In this document: piece after piece, positions 13,814-23,036 of the stretch
Numbering within the stretch: the stretch's first letter is position 1
Layout: each line of letters begins with the position of its first letter
Assembly: GCA_000179315.1 (NCBI GenBank)
Contig: ADZZ01000716.1
Location: 1-43,760 of the forward strand
Length of the DNA stretch: 43,760 nucleotides
Direction of reading: 5' to 3'
From: a delta proteobacterium NaphS2
GTDB taxonomy: Bacteria > Desulfobacterota > DSM-4660 > Desulfatiglandales > Desulfatiglandaceae
Translations under genes and position numbers: made by a program
The notes under the pieces: generated by a model
Databases searched by the model: none
The model's input: only the letters and a program-made list of their open reading frames with translations
What the model was told of the DNA's origin: nothing

Positions 13814-15778
13814 ATGCTTCAGAACAAAGTAGGATACGATATTATCGAGAAAATCGGCGGTGTTTCAACCATCGATGCGGCACAGGGCGTCTTTGAAAAA
13901 GAAATGGATGCGGTCAATCTCGCCAAAATCCGCAAAATCAGTAATGCCGAGGCCCTCATAAAGATCGCCAACGCCATTTTGGTGTGCCGGCCCGATGATA
14001 TTTTTGTGAATAGCGGTTCGGATGAAGATGTTTGGAAAGTCAGGGAGATGGCCGTAGAAAAGGGCGAAGAAGCGCCCTTGGCGATGGAAAATCATACCAT
14101 CCATTTTGATCTGGCGAAGGAACAGGGACGCATCATCGACCGCACCTTTTACATCGCCAACCCCGATGAAGACATCAGCTCCCTGGCCAACCGAATGGAT
14201 CGGGATGATGCCTTGAAAGAGGTTCAGGAGAAGATGGGCGGGATCATGAAAGGGAAAACCATGGTGATCGGATTTTACAATCGCGGTCCCGTGGGTTCCA
14301 AAGGGTCCAATCCGGCCATTGAAGTGACCAGCTCCCTTTACGTGTCCCACAGTGCGGAACTCCTTTATCGGAACGTTTTTGATCACTTTGATGAAGAGGT
14401 GGAGCGGCTGGGCCATTTTTACAGCAACATACACAGTGAAGGATTGAATCGGACGGAAGATCTTCCCAATGCCCGCGTCTTTATGGATCGCAGCTTTCAG
14501 ACCACCTACAGCATGTATTGCACCTATGCGGGGAACACCCTGCTGCTCAAAAAAGGGAACCATCGGTTTTCCGTGGACCGGGCTGTATACACCAACCGGG
14601 GAAGCGAGCTGGCGGAGCACATGTTTATTACGGGTATTGACGGCCCCGGCAAGAAACGGGTGACATGGTTTGCGGGAGCGGCTCCCAGCGGTTGCGGCAA
14701 GACCACCACCGCCATGGCCGGCGCCCATTTTCTGGGTGATGACCTGGCGCAAATGTGGATTGAGGCGGATGGCTCGGTGCGATCCGTCAACCCGGAGGCG
14801 GGTATTTTCGGAATCGTGGAAGATGTGAATCGCGAAGGGGACCCGCTTTTGATGGATTGTCTCAGAAAACCCGGCACCGAAGTGATCTGGTCCAATGTGC
14901 TCATTGACGATGACAAGGTTCCCCACTGGGTGGGAAACGGGGAGACACCCTCCCCCAAGAAAGGGTTCAACTTTCAGGGACCCTGGGAAGAGGGAATGGT
15001 GGATGAAGGCGACAAGCCGGTCCCCATGAGTCACCCCAACTCGCGATGTACCTTGAAGGCAACGGCGCTGGCCAATTGCTCGGACCGCTTCGAAGACCCT
15101 GCGGGTGTTGAGACCAGCGTGATCACCTACAGCGGTCGGGACAGTGACACCATGCCGCCGGTCTGGCTGGCCGCCACACCGGACCACGGCGTGGTTATCG
15201 GTGCCTCCATCGTTTCCGCGGCAACGGCCACCGAAGTGGGTGCCACAGGCGTCAAGCGCGCTCCCTGGGCCAACGCGCCTTTTATTCCGGGTGCGCTGGC
15301 GGACTACATGGATGCGCAGTTCAAGTTTTTCAACAGCACCAGCATCGACGATAAGAAACGCCCCATGCTGGCCGGTCTCAACTATTTTCTAACCCACGAA
15401 GCCCGTGGGGGGGAATCCAAGAAACTGCTGGGTGAAAAGCGGGATGTGAAGGTATGGCTGGGGTGGCTTGAGAGAAGGTTTCACGGGGATGTGGAGGCCA
15501 TTCTGACCCCCATCGGGTATCTCCCCAAATACGAGGATCTGAAACAACTGTTCAACGATATCATCCATAAAGAATACCCGGAAGATCTGTATGTCAAACA
15601 GTTTTCACTCTATATTGACAACATCGTGGCCCGCCTGGATCTTCAGAAGGAAGCTTACGGAAAAGAGGCCAACGTTCCGGCGCGCCTTTTTGAGATCCTG
15701 GATGAGCAGAAAGAAGGGCTGCTGGCCGTCAAAGAAAAATTCGGAGCTGTTGTCACACCTTCCCAGCTCATGGGCTGA
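13814..15778 (+). CDS. pckG: phosphoenolpyruvate carboxykinase (GTP)
   Basis: Interconverts oxaloacetate + GTP and PEP + CO2 + GDP in the cytoplasm, linking the TCA or oxidative acetate pathway to gluconeogenesis. At 654 aa it has the GTP-enzyme length. The kinase P-loop APSGCGKTTTA is at about residues 289-299, preceded by a conserved substrate segment (LLKKGNHRFSVDRAVYTNRG), and NVLIDDDKVPHWVGNG lies further on. ATG at 13814 is preferred: AGGAG ends nine bases before it, whereas the in-frame ATG at 13805 abuts the ribosome binding site. It is monocistronic, with its own promoter and terminator. Confidence 0.96.
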   Translation: MLQNKVGYDIIEKIGGVSTIDAAQGVFEKEMDAVNLAKIRKISNAEALIKIANAILVCRPDDIFVNSGSDEDVWKVREMAVEKGEEAPLAMENHTIHFDLAKEQGRIIDRTFYIANPDEDISSLANRMDRDDALKEVQEKMGGIMKGKTMVIGFYNRGPVGSKGSNPAIEVTSSLYVSHSAELLYRNVFDHFDEEVERLGHFYSNIHSEGLNRTEDLPNARVFMDRSFQTTYSMYCTYAGNTLLLKKGNHRFSVDRAVYTNRGSELAEHMFITGIDGPGKKRVTWFAGAAPSGCGKTTTAMAGAHFLGDDLAQMWIEADGSVRSVNPEAGIFGIVEDVNREGDPLLMDCLRKPGTEVIWSNVLIDDDKVPHWVGNGETPSPKKGFNFQGPWEEGMVDEGDKPVPMSHPNSRCTLKATALANCSDRFEDPAGVETSVITYSGRDSDTMPPVWLAATPDHGVVIGASIVSAATATEVGATGVKRAPWANAPFIPGALADYMDAQFKFFNSTSIDDKKRPMLAGLNYFLTHEARGGESKKLLGEKRDVKVWLGWLERRFHGDVEAILTPIGYLPKYEDLKQLFNDIIHKEYPEDLYVKQFSLYIDNIVARLDLQKEAYGKEANVPARLFEILDEQKEGLLAVKEKFGAVVTPSQLMG

Positions 15779-15813
15779 TGATTGTTTAATCGGCACGACT
15801 GAAAATCCCGATG

Positions 15814-15855
15814 AAAAGGGCAGGGCGCAGGTTAACCGCTTTGCCCTTTTTTTTT
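15814..15855 (+). terminator. rho-independent terminator of pckG
   Basis: AAAAGGGCA (15814-15822) pairs perfectly with TGCCCTTTT (15842-15850), followed by more T to 15855. It starts 35 bp after the pckG stop codon. Confidence 0.85.
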
Positions 15856-15943
15856 GAGGGCGAACATGAAACACGATGGAATTACACCGTTTGCAGGGGA
15901 TCGATTCCTGGAAGGTCCTATTTTGATTGATAAGGAGGATGAT

Positions 15944-16951
15944 ATGCCGACAAACCGCATCTGTGATCTTTTGGGGATTCGATATCCCATTGTCCAGGCA
16001 CCCATGAACTGGGTGAGCGGTGTTTCTCTGGCCGCTGCCGTGTCAAACGCGGGAGGCCTGGGAACCTTGGGGCCCAACGCAGGGGAAAAAGAGAGGACGC
16101 GGGACCCTTTGGTCAGTTCCGAAGGCGTTCGAAGGCGGATCAGGGAAATGAAGCGGCTTACGGAAAAACCCTTTGCCTTGAACATTACGGTCGGTTTTAC
16201 GGAAAAGGAGCGCCGGCATTCCGAGAAAGCGGTTCAAGTGGTTCTTGAAGAGGGCCTGTCCGTTGCCATCGTCTCCGTAGGTAGCCCGAACGTTTATACG
16301 GATGTTCTCAAAAAAAACGGCACCAAGGTCCTTCATGCGGTTTCCACCAAGGAACATGCCCTAAAAGCGGAAAGCATGGGGGTTGACGCGCTTATCTGCG
16401 AAGGATTTGAAGCCGGCGGGCACAAGGGCTTTACGGAACTGACCACCTTTGTATTGGTTCCCATGGTGGCGGATGCGGTGAAGGTGCCGGTGGTGGCCGG
16501 CGGTGGTATCGGAGATGTGCGGGGTCTGCTGGCGGCACTGATGCTGGGCGCTGACGCGGCCTATATGGGGACAAGGTTTATGATGGCGGCTGAATCGAGT
16601 TCCCATGCCCATGTCAAGGAGACGCTTCTGAAGGGTGATGATGTCTGTACCGCGAGTCTCAAAAAACGGAAGATGCTGGCCAGGGATTTCAGAAACCAAT
16701 TTTCCGAGGTCTATTCCCATATGTTGGCGAGCGGCGCTTCCGTGGATGAACTGGAAGCTTTCCTTGCGGATCATTCCCAGTACCATTCCCAGTTTCTGGG
16801 GCATGCGGATGAGGCCGAGATCTGTTGCGGGCAGGTGGCCGGGCTAGTGAACGAGATCGAAGGCGCCGGAGATATCATCCATAAGCTGGTGGAGGAGGTC
16901 GGTTTTCAAATAGAGAGGTTAAAGGAAAAAGCAAGACCTTTCGGGCTGTAG
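15944..16951 (+). CDS. nitronate monooxygenase-like FMN oxidoreductase
   Basis: A 335-aa TIM-barrel flavoprotein of the nitronate monooxygenase / FabK-like group. Landmarks are RYPIVQAPMNWVSGVSLAAA at the N-terminus, LNITVGF, the EGFEAGGHKGF phosphate-binding turn (about residue 155), VVAGGGIGDVRGLLAAL and GADAAYMGTRFMMAAES (about 190-220). The start is ATG 15944, with AAGGAGGA five bases upstream; an open frame back to 15854 passes through the pckG terminator and is not needed. The family uses FMN and either oxidises nitronates or reduces enoyl thioesters; an anaerobe favours the latter or another reductase role (inference). It is followed 33 bp later by a hydrolase, probably co-transcribed. 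Confidence 0.85.
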   Translation: MPTNRICDLLGIRYPIVQAPMNWVSGVSLAAAVSNAGGLGTLGPNAGEKERTRDPLVSSEGVRRRIREMKRLTEKPFALNITVGFTEKERRHSEKAVQVVLEEGLSVAIVSVGSPNVYTDVLKKNGTKVLHAVSTKEHALKAESMGVDALICEGFEAGGHKGFTELTTFVLVPMVADAVKVPVVAGGGIGDVRGLLAALMLGADAAYMGTRFMMAAESSSHAHVKETLLKGDDVCTASLKKRKMLARDFRNQFSEVYSHMLASGASVDELEAFLADHSQYHSQFLGHADEAEICCGQVAGLVNEIEGAGDIIHKLVEEVGFQIERLKEKARPFGL

Positions 16952-16984
16952 GGTGGGGGCGCAGGACTTTCAGTGGAGATGAAG

Positions 16985-17857
16985 ATGGGCGATACCGTTT
17001 TTTGTCCCGTGGAAAACGAAACCGGGGAGAAGCGAAAAGGGTGGGTGGTATCCCATGACGGTGCCCGGATCTACGTGGAAACGGCCGGGACCGGTATCCC
17101 GATTCTCCTGGTCCACGGCTGGAGCATGAGCGGCCGATTCTGGTGCCGGCAGATGGCCGGATTGTGTGATCGCTATCAAGTGGTGACCATGGATCTGCGG
17201 GCCCACGGGAATTCGTCCAAAATCCTCCAAGGACACACCATGGAAAGTTATTCAAGGGATATTCATGCAGTGATCACCGCGCTCGATCTCAACAAAATGG
17301 TCCTGGCGGGGTGGTCCCTGGGCGGTCCCGTGGTTCTGGAATACTGGCGTCGTTTCAGGGGTGAAAAGGCTTCCGCTCTGATACTGGTGGAGATGACACC
17401 GTTTCCCTTTTCCCCGGAGAAATGGAATGCCCATGCGCTGAAAGGGTATAATGTGGAGGGTATGCACGCTTCCTTCAGTCGTCTACAGGCGGCGCCGAAG
17501 GCTTTTGGAGAGAAGTTCATCAACAGCATGTTTAAGGACGGGATAGCGCCATCCGACCCTATGGAATGGATGCTTCCTGAATTCCTGAAAACGCCCACAC
17601 CCGTGGCCATGGCGTCCTATTCCGATTATTTGATGGGAGACTACAGGGACGTTTTAAGGGGTGTCTCCGTTCCGAGCCTGGCCATTTACGGAGACGCCCC
17701 GTATCTCTGTTTCGGTCCCGAAACGGGCCGGTATGTGGCGGACCTTATTCCCCGTTGCCGACTGGAGATTTTCGATCAAAGCGGCCACATGCCCTTTTAT
17801 GAACAGTCGGACCGGTTCAACCGTCTAGTCAGCGAGCTGGTCCGGGAAATCGCTTAG
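16985..17857 (+). CDS. alpha/beta hydrolase
   Basis: A 290-aa soluble alpha/beta-fold hydrolase. After a short N-terminal hairpin it shows ILLVHGWSMSGRFW (oxyanion), MDLRAHGNS, the nucleophile elbow AGWSLGG, a conserved acid position near SLAIYGDAPYL, and the catalytic His in QSGHMPFYEQ. The family is broad (esterases, haloperoxidase-like enzymes, acyl-thioester hydrolases), so the substrate cannot be named. GGAG at 16975-16978 favours ATG 16985 over ATG 16979 or GTG 16973. Closely follows the flavoprotein gene on the same strand, so a shared function on an acyl or nitro substrate is possible but unproven. Confidence 0.8.
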   Translation: MGDTVFCPVENETGEKRKGWVVSHDGARIYVETAGTGIPILLVHGWSMSGRFWCRQMAGLCDRYQVVTMDLRAHGNSSKILQGHTMESYSRDIHAVITALDLNKMVLAGWSLGGPVVLEYWRRFRGEKASALILVEMTPFPFSPEKWNAHALKGYNVEGMHASFSRLQAAPKAFGEKFINSMFKDGIAPSDPMEWMLPEFLKTPTPVAMASYSDYLMGDYRDVLRGVSVPSLAIYGDAPYLCFGPETGRYVADLIPRCRLEIFDQSGHMPFYEQSDRFNRLVSELVREIA

Positions 17858-18145
17858 AACCGCTAATCGCCAGCCCCTCGATTTCCAGCGGATGAATTTT
17901 GCACACGCAATCCATATTGACCTAAAATAGACCTTGATCATGTGGTTTGTACAGAGAATACTGAACTAAATTCAGGCCGATCCTTGATTCCTATGGCTTA
18001 TCCATAATGAATATGATCCAAGTCTCGATCGGGGAGAATATCCCTGACATGAAGTGTCGTTGCTTCCCGGAGACGAAGACCCAGGGAACATGCCGTCAGA
18101 TAAACGGTATGACTGTAAAAAAACATAATGTTGGAGGTTTATGTC

Positions 18146-19138
18146 ATGACGATACCCGCTGATCCCCAGGAAATTCTTTCCCTTTCAATCAATTTTATGG
18201 AATGCCGGGTTCTTTTGAGCGGCGCGGAGCTGGATATTTTCACACATTTGGCTGAACCGGCTTCGAGCGGAGATCTTGCCGAAAAGCAGGGCTGGCATGA
18301 ACGCCCCCTGACTGTTTTCCTGGACGCTCTTGCCGCCATGGGGCTGTTGATTAAGAAAGACGGGAAATACCAGACCGATCCCGGGCTGTTTCCCTTATTA
18401 GATTCCAATTCGCCTCAGAGCGTACTGCCAATGGTCAAGCATGCAGCCTCCATCTGGGCGAAATGGTCGAATTTAACCCGCATTGTCACTGAAACAGGCA
18501 GTGCGGACAAAACCCCCGACAAGTTCGATAGCGAAGATCAAAAGGCTTTCATCGGAGCAATGCATGTCGTGGGACGGCAACATGCCCCGGCAATTGTTCA
18601 GGCTGTTCAACCAGGCCCGGCCAGGCGGCTGCTCGATGTGGGCGGTGCCTCAGGGACATACACGATCGCCTTTTTGGAGGCATCGACTCAAATGTCTGCC
18701 ACCATTTTTGACCTTCCGGAGGTGGTCGATATGGGCAGGGGCAGAATTGCGGAATCCGGACTGAAGGATCGTGTGGACTTTGTGTCTGGTAATTTCTACA
18801 CAGATCCGCTGCCGTCGGGGTATGACCTGGCGCTGTTGTCAGCGATTATCCACCAGAACAGCCCGGAGCAAAACCTGGCACTTTATAAAAAAATTTGGAC
18901 GGCCTTGATGCCGGGAGGCCGTCTGGTCATCCGGAATCATGTGATGGCAAAAGATAAAACAGCGCCTAAATCGGGGGCCATGTTTGCCATAAATATGTTG
19001 GTCGGAACCCCAGGAGGCGGCACCTATACCTATGAAGAGATTAGAGCCGGTCTGGTCGGAGCAGGTTTTGAAAAAATCCGGTTGATTCAGGAAAAAGATC
19101 ATATGATGGGCTTAATTGATGCCTATCGACCTTTATAG
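18146..19138 (+). CDS. SAM-dependent O-methyltransferase
   Basis: A 330-aa methyltransferase of the plant/bacterial O-methyltransferase type (acetylserotonin O-methyltransferase-like). Residues 15-90 form a winged-helix dimerisation domain (LDIFTHLAEPASSGDLA, with a GWHERPLTVFLDALAAMGLL helix). The Rossmann domain has motif I RLLDVGGASGTYTIAF (about 162-177), the acidic FDLPEVVDMG motif and the YDLALLSAIIHQNS post-motif. GGAGG at 18132-18136 sets the start at ATG 18146 rather than 18128. The substrate is probably a small phenolic or hydroxy compound (inference). The stop codon is immediately followed by a group II intron-like sequence. The 288 bp upstream show no clear promoter. Confidence 0.88.
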   Translation: MTIPADPQEILSLSINFMECRVLLSGAELDIFTHLAEPASSGDLAEKQGWHERPLTVFLDALAAMGLLIKKDGKYQTDPGLFPLLDSNSPQSVLPMVKHAASIWAKWSNLTRIVTETGSADKTPDKFDSEDQKAFIGAMHVVGRQHAPAIVQAVQPGPARRLLDVGGASGTYTIAFLEASTQMSATIFDLPEVVDMGRGRIAESGLKDRVDFVSGNFYTDPLPSGYDLALLSAIIHQNSPEQNLALYKKIWTALMPGGRLVIRNHVMAKDKTAPKSGAMFAINMLVGTPGGGTYTYEEIRAGLVGAGFEKIRLIQEKDHMMGLIDAYRPL

Positions 19139-19144
19139 TGTCCT

Positions 19145-19300
19145 GTTCCGAGCTGAGAAGGTGCAAGTCCCTCCTACCAGGTATTTGTGAGGTCACGCCA
19201 AAGGCTTGATTATTAGGGGAAGGGCAAGGGTGTCGTCGTGGGGCGGGGTCTGGAGGAAGCCCAATCCAAAGGCGCGGGGCTTCCTCTCCTATCCCGATTG
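19145..19300 (+). mobile_element. group II intron 5' (domain I) remnant
   Basis: The stretch from GAGCTGAGAAGGTGCAAGTC through GGGGAAGGGCAAGGGTG to the GGGGCGGGGTCTGGAGGAAG block reads like the domain I RNA of bacterial group II introns as I know it. It contains a perfect 10-bp stem GAGGAAGCCC (19253-19262) / GGGCTTCCTC (19277-19286). There is no reverse transcriptase gene, no domain V and no 3' end within the window, so only a truncated 5' piece remains. It starts within ten bases of the methyltransferase stop codon. Recognition is from memory of sequence style, hence the moderate confidence. Confidence 0.5.
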
Positions 19301-19332
19301 CAAAGGATTATAACCACCTAAACTTTATTATT

Positions 19333-20220
19333 TCAGTAGGTCCTGGTTCGTACGTTTATAAGCGTTTCAATGACCACCAGCAAGAGTCCGGACCAGACCA
19401 GTGTAAACGTGACCAGCCTTCCCGGCGGAAAACCTTCGCTGTAAATCCAGTAGCCCAACAAACCCATGAGTGTGGGCGCGATGTATTGCATCAATCCCAC
19501 GATGGAATAGTTGAGTCTCTTGGTGGCCCCGATAAACCAGATCAGCGGCAGGGTGGTGACCAGTCCCGCAGAAAGCAGCAGCCAAGAGATCAATGGACTC
19601 TGGCTCAGAAAGGCCATGCGATTTTCTGAGGAGAGATAGAACAGATAGCCGGCCGCGAAGGGCATCAGTAAAAGCGTTTCAATGAGCAGGCCCTCACTGC
19701 CGCCGATGTCGACCTTTTTCCGGATCAGTCCGTAGATGCCGAAAGTGCCGGCCATGATCAAGGCCAGCGTGGGGATCTGACCGAACCGGAATATTTCCTG
19801 GGATACGCCGACGGCGGCCAGAAAAACGGCGATCATCTGGATTCGGGAGAGTTTTTCCTTCAGGATAAGGGCGGCCAACGCCACATTGATCAGAGGGTTA
19901 ATAAAATACCCGAGACTGGCCTCAAGAATTCTGTCGTTTACCACGGCATAGATATAGGTCAGCCAGTTGACGGCGAGCAGCGTGGCGGCAAGGCCCAGGA
20001 TCAGTCCATGTCGTTTGAGCTGCAATAGGGCGGTTTTCAGGAACTTCCGGTTGATGATCAGCAGGAATCCCGCCAGAATGAACGTTGACCAGACAATGCG
20101 GTGGCTTACGATTTCAAGCGGGGAAACAGACGAGATGGCTTTGAAATAAAACGGTGTCAATCCCCAGAACGTGAAGGCAGAAACGCCCAGAAAGAAACCT
20201 GTCTTTTGATCCTGGCCCAT
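19333..20220 (-). CDS. rarD: EamA-family transporter RarD
   Basis: A 295-aa inner-membrane protein with ten predicted helices in two EamA halves. RarD signatures are the GVSAFTFWGLTPFYFKAI start, VSHRIVWS, NWLTYIYAVVNDRILEASLGYFINPL in the first half, and LPLIWFIGATKRLNYSIVGLMQYIAPT in the second. The substrate of RarD is not established (chloramphenicol sensitivity is the classic phenotype). It is probably co-transcribed with the upstream mscS, 51 bp away on the same strand. Start at the ATG giving MGQDQK. Confidence 0.93.
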   Translation of the reverse strand: MGQDQKTGFFLGVSAFTFWGLTPFYFKAISSVSPLEIVSHRIVWSTFILAGFLLIINRKFLKTALLQLKRHGLILGLAATLLAVNWLTYIYAVVNDRILEASLGYFINPLINVALAALILKEKLSRIQMIAVFLAAVGVSQEIFRFGQIPTLALIMAGTFGIYGLIRKKVDIGGSEGLLIETLLLMPFAAGYLFYLSSENRMAFLSQSPLISWLLLSAGLVTTLPLIWFIGATKRLNYSIVGLMQYIAPTLMGLLGYWIYSEGFPPGRLVTFTLVWSGLLLVVIETLINVRTRTY

Positions 20221-20271
20221 CTAGGGAAGGGTCTCCATCCTTTCCGTTTTCGTTCCCGGTTCGGTGTGTCC

Positions 20272-21084
20272 CTAGGAATTATGTTGGTAAAGGTGGATGT
20301 CCTGTTGGGGATAAGGGATGCCGATTCCTTCGGCGTCAAACCGCTTTTTGACCGCTTCGGTGGTGTCCCAGAAAAATCCCCAATAGTCGCCTGATTTTGT
20401 CCAGGCCCGCACGGCAAAATTCACGCTGCTGTCGGCCAGTTCGGACACGGCAATTACCGTTGCCTGATCCTTCAGCACCCGTGGGTCCGCTTCGATGATT
20501 TCCGAGATGACGGATCGGGCCTTATCGATATCGTCGTCATACCCGATGCCGAAGGTCATATCAACCCGACGGGTTCCCTTGGATGAGTAATTGGTGATTT
20601 TGTCGCCGAAAATTTTGGAGTTGGGAACGATGACGGTCTTATTGTCCACGGTTTTTAGCTGAGTGGTGAAAATCTGAATCTCTTCGACCGTACCACTTGT
20701 TCCCCCACCCTCGATAAAATCTCCCAGTTTGAACGGGCGGAAAACAATCAGCATGATACCGGCGGCAAAGTTGGACAGCGACCCCCGCAGGGCCAGACCG
20801 ATGGCCAGACCCGCGGCACCCATGACGGCGATGATGGATGTGGTCTGAATACCCATGTTGCCCAATGCCGCAATGATCACGAAGGCCAGCATGGCCACAT
20901 AGGACAGGTTGCACACGAAAGAAATGAGCGTCTGATCCACATTGCTTCTGGTCATGATGCGACGGATTAGATTTCGAATCCCTTTGCTTACCCACCGACC
21001 GATAATGAATATGGCCAAGGCGCCTATCACCCGGATCCCGTAAATAGCCAGAATTTCTTTGATCTGAACTAAAATGTGCTCCAT
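20272..21084 (-). CDS. mscS: small-conductance mechanosensitive channel
   Basis: A 270-aa MscS-type channel that opens under membrane tension and releases osmolytes. There are three transmembrane helices (about 11-30, 55-78, 82-112). The third is the pore helix GAAGLAIGLALRGSLSNFAAGIML with the Gly/Ala packing pattern, then FRPFKLGDFIE and the beta domain VDNKTVIVPNSKIFGDKITNYS, and the C-terminal alpha-beta domain. Length and order match E. coli MscS. GGAGGGTG lies six bases before the ATG. Confidence 0.95.
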   Translation of the reverse strand: MEHILVQIKEILAIYGIRVIGALAIFIIGRWVSKGIRNLIRRIMTRSNVDQTLISFVCNLSYVAMLAFVIIAALGNMGIQTTSIIAVMGAAGLAIGLALRGSLSNFAAGIMLIVFRPFKLGDFIEGGGTSGTVEEIQIFTTQLKTVDNKTVIVPNSKIFGDKITNYSSKGTRRVDMTFGIGYDDDIDKARSVISEIIEADPRVLKDQATVIAVSELADSSVNFAVRAWTKSGDYWGFFWDTTEAVKKRFDAEGIGIPYPQQDIHLYQHNS

Positions 21085-21386
21085 CTTTCACCCTCCGCTG
21101 ATAGCGATTTCCATAATGTTTGTATAAACTACACCTAAACTTTCATGGAAAGAAACAAAAAAAAGAAGCCGTTTCTTCGATTTTAATGCTTCAAGTTCCT
21201 TTTAACATAAAAGAGCGGCATCTCAAAAAGATTTAAGTTCATAGAAAGATGAAGAGCAGTGAGGGACCCATATTTAAATTGGGGTGGTAAAATATGCGGC
21301 TTATGCTTAACATATCAATCTATCCGGAAAATTCCGGATGTTGACCGTTTAAGAGTGCCGTCAAAATCAGAGGCGTCAGAGAGACG
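21085..21386. other. divergent intergenic region mscS / peptidase
   Basis: These 302 bp are AT-rich and have no gene. The only structured element is an 18-bp palindrome, ATCCGGAA-AA-TTCCGGAT at 21322-21339, 48 bp before the peptidase start. No well-matched promoter was recognised in either direction. Confidence 0.5.
21322..21339. repeat. perfect 8-bp inverted repeat
   Basis: ATCCGGAA (21322-21329) and TTCCGGAT (21332-21339) flank two A residues. Size and position (48 bp before the start codon) fit a dimeric operator or a leader hairpin. Confidence 0.5.
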
Positions 21387-22865
21387 ATGAAACCATTAAG
21401 TTTATCCGAAATCGAAAACACGCTTTATCTTCTGAACTATCGATGGAACCTGCAGGCATTGGCCATGTGGAAAGGAGACCGAATTCCTTTCAAGGCCTAC
21501 GAACTCTACGAAAGCTATGACAATTTCATCAATCTTGAAACGCTTGCCCGCATTAAGGAAGTTGCAGGCGATGAGGAAAAAAACCGGCTTCAATTTGCAT
21601 TGATTGATCACTACCTGCAGCGGACATTGCTGCCCCATGAAAATGAAATGAGGGCGTGGATGAAGGGTGCGGCGGCGCAGGTGGCGGAGGAGAACATCCG
21701 CTTCAGGGAGATCATCCCGTGGTGTCAGAATTCCAGTACCTATGAAAAACGGCAGTTGCTTCAGAAAGAGACCACCGCTTTGTGTAAATTCTTAAAACCC
21801 TTTGCGGTCAATTATTGGAAGATCCTCTTGAAGATCCTGGCTGATGATTTGGGTTACGGGAATTACGTGGCCTACTGCAGCGATAAAAAGGGAATCGATT
21901 ATGCATTTTATTCTCAATATTTACAGGATATACTGAATAAAACGGATGAAATGTATTTTGTGGCCATGGAACGATGGTGTTTGGAACGGTTCAAACGACC
22001 CCTTTCCGACCTGACACGGTTTGATTCCATCAACCTGCTCAGTCTCAGACAATTTGACGATCTGTTCCCCGGCAAAGCACTGGATGTATTGATCCCGTTT
22101 TTCAAGAACTGGTCCATCGATCCCGCCAATACACCGGGACTGACGTTGGAACTGGGTAACGAAGCGGGCAAGAGCGCCCAGGCCATCTGTTTGATGTTGC
22201 AGGTGCCGGATGAGGTCTATGTGCTGTTGCGTCCGGAGGGGGGATGGGGAGATCTGGAGGCGCTGTGGCATGAGTTGGGGCATGGGCTCTCGGCGGTTTT
22301 CACCTCACCCGATCTTCCCATGGTGACGCGGGATATGGGCACCTCTTTTGCCCTGTCGGAAGCATTCGCCTTTCTGATGCAGAATCTGTCCCTTTCAACG
22401 CCGTTTTTGGAAGAATATCTGGGCCTTTCCCGCAGGAATTCGAGAGTCGTGACTTACCACAAGACCTTGAAGCATCTTGCCATGTTCAGGCGGTATGCAG
22501 CTAAATTCCTGGCGGAATATGACATGTTTACAAAAGGGGATCTTTCGGACGGCGCGCCCTACGCACGATTCATGAAACGCTACACCGGCTTCTACTATCA
22601 ACCGGAAAGCCATCTCTTTGATTTGGTCCCCGAGCTGTACTGTCTGGATTATGTCCTGGGCTGGATGGCGGAAAACGTGATGGAAATCCATCTGGCGGAA
22701 CGGTTGGGGGACCGTTGGATGTTTGATCCCGAAGCGGGGCGGATTCTCAAATCCTGGTGGGCACAGGGCAATCAATATGATCTGCCTCGGTTCCTCACCC
22801 AAAACCGTTTGGGTGAAATGGGTACCGAAGCCATGGTAAATCGGTGGAAAGAAGGGTTGAAATAG
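21387..22865 (+). CDS. M3-like zinc metallopeptidase
   Basis: A 492-aa protein, mostly helical, with a zinc-peptidase site LWHELGHGLSAVF (HELGH, about residues 295-299) and the third ligand Glu in the downstream helix ALSEAFAFL (about 325). This spacing is the gluzincin pattern of the M3/M32-like oligopeptidases. It is shorter than thimet or OpdA oligopeptidases (about 680 aa), and no signal peptide is present, so a cytoplasmic oligopeptidase is likely. A C-terminal GFYYQPESHLFDLVPELYCLDYVLGW segment shapes the substrate channel (inference). GAGAGACG is a weak ribosome binding site. It stands alone between divergent mscS and the convergent Nudix gene. Confidence 0.8.
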   Translation: MKPLSLSEIENTLYLLNYRWNLQALAMWKGDRIPFKAYELYESYDNFINLETLARIKEVAGDEEKNRLQFALIDHYLQRTLLPHENEMRAWMKGAAAQVAEENIRFREIIPWCQNSSTYEKRQLLQKETTALCKFLKPFAVNYWKILLKILADDLGYGNYVAYCSDKKGIDYAFYSQYLQDILNKTDEMYFVAMERWCLERFKRPLSDLTRFDSINLLSLRQFDDLFPGKALDVLIPFFKNWSIDPANTPGLTLELGNEAGKSAQAICLMLQVPDEVYVLLRPEGGWGDLEALWHELGHGLSAVFTSPDLPMVTRDMGTSFALSEAFAFLMQNLSLSTPFLEEYLGLSRRNSRVVTYHKTLKHLAMFRRYAAKFLAEYDMFTKGDLSDGAPYARFMKRYTGFYYQPESHLFDLVPELYCLDYVLGWMAENVMEIHLAERLGDRWMFDPEAGRILKSWWAQGNQYDLPRFLTQNRLGEMGTEAMVNRWKEGLK

Positions 22866-23036
22866 TGGGTTTGGGGACCGTGTGCCACAAAAAATTACAT
22901 TTGGCACGGAATTGACAGATTGGTTATCAAAAACCGCTCGATTATGAGTTGATCAGAATAATTGGTCCTTCCACAAAAAGACTGGATTGCCATTCATTCG
23001 ATTGTTGTGGTGCAAGAGGACCGATCACCTCTTTCT

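Noticed and set aside
13865-15187. 440-aa minus-strand open frame opposite pckG
   Set aside because: Antisense shadow of pckG, His- and Gly-rich with no recognisable domain.
22901-22917. Sigma-54-like TTGGCACGG sequence after the peptidase gene
   Set aside because: It shares the -24 half with the psp promoter, but the -12 GC is AC at the required spacing, and no plus-strand gene follows.
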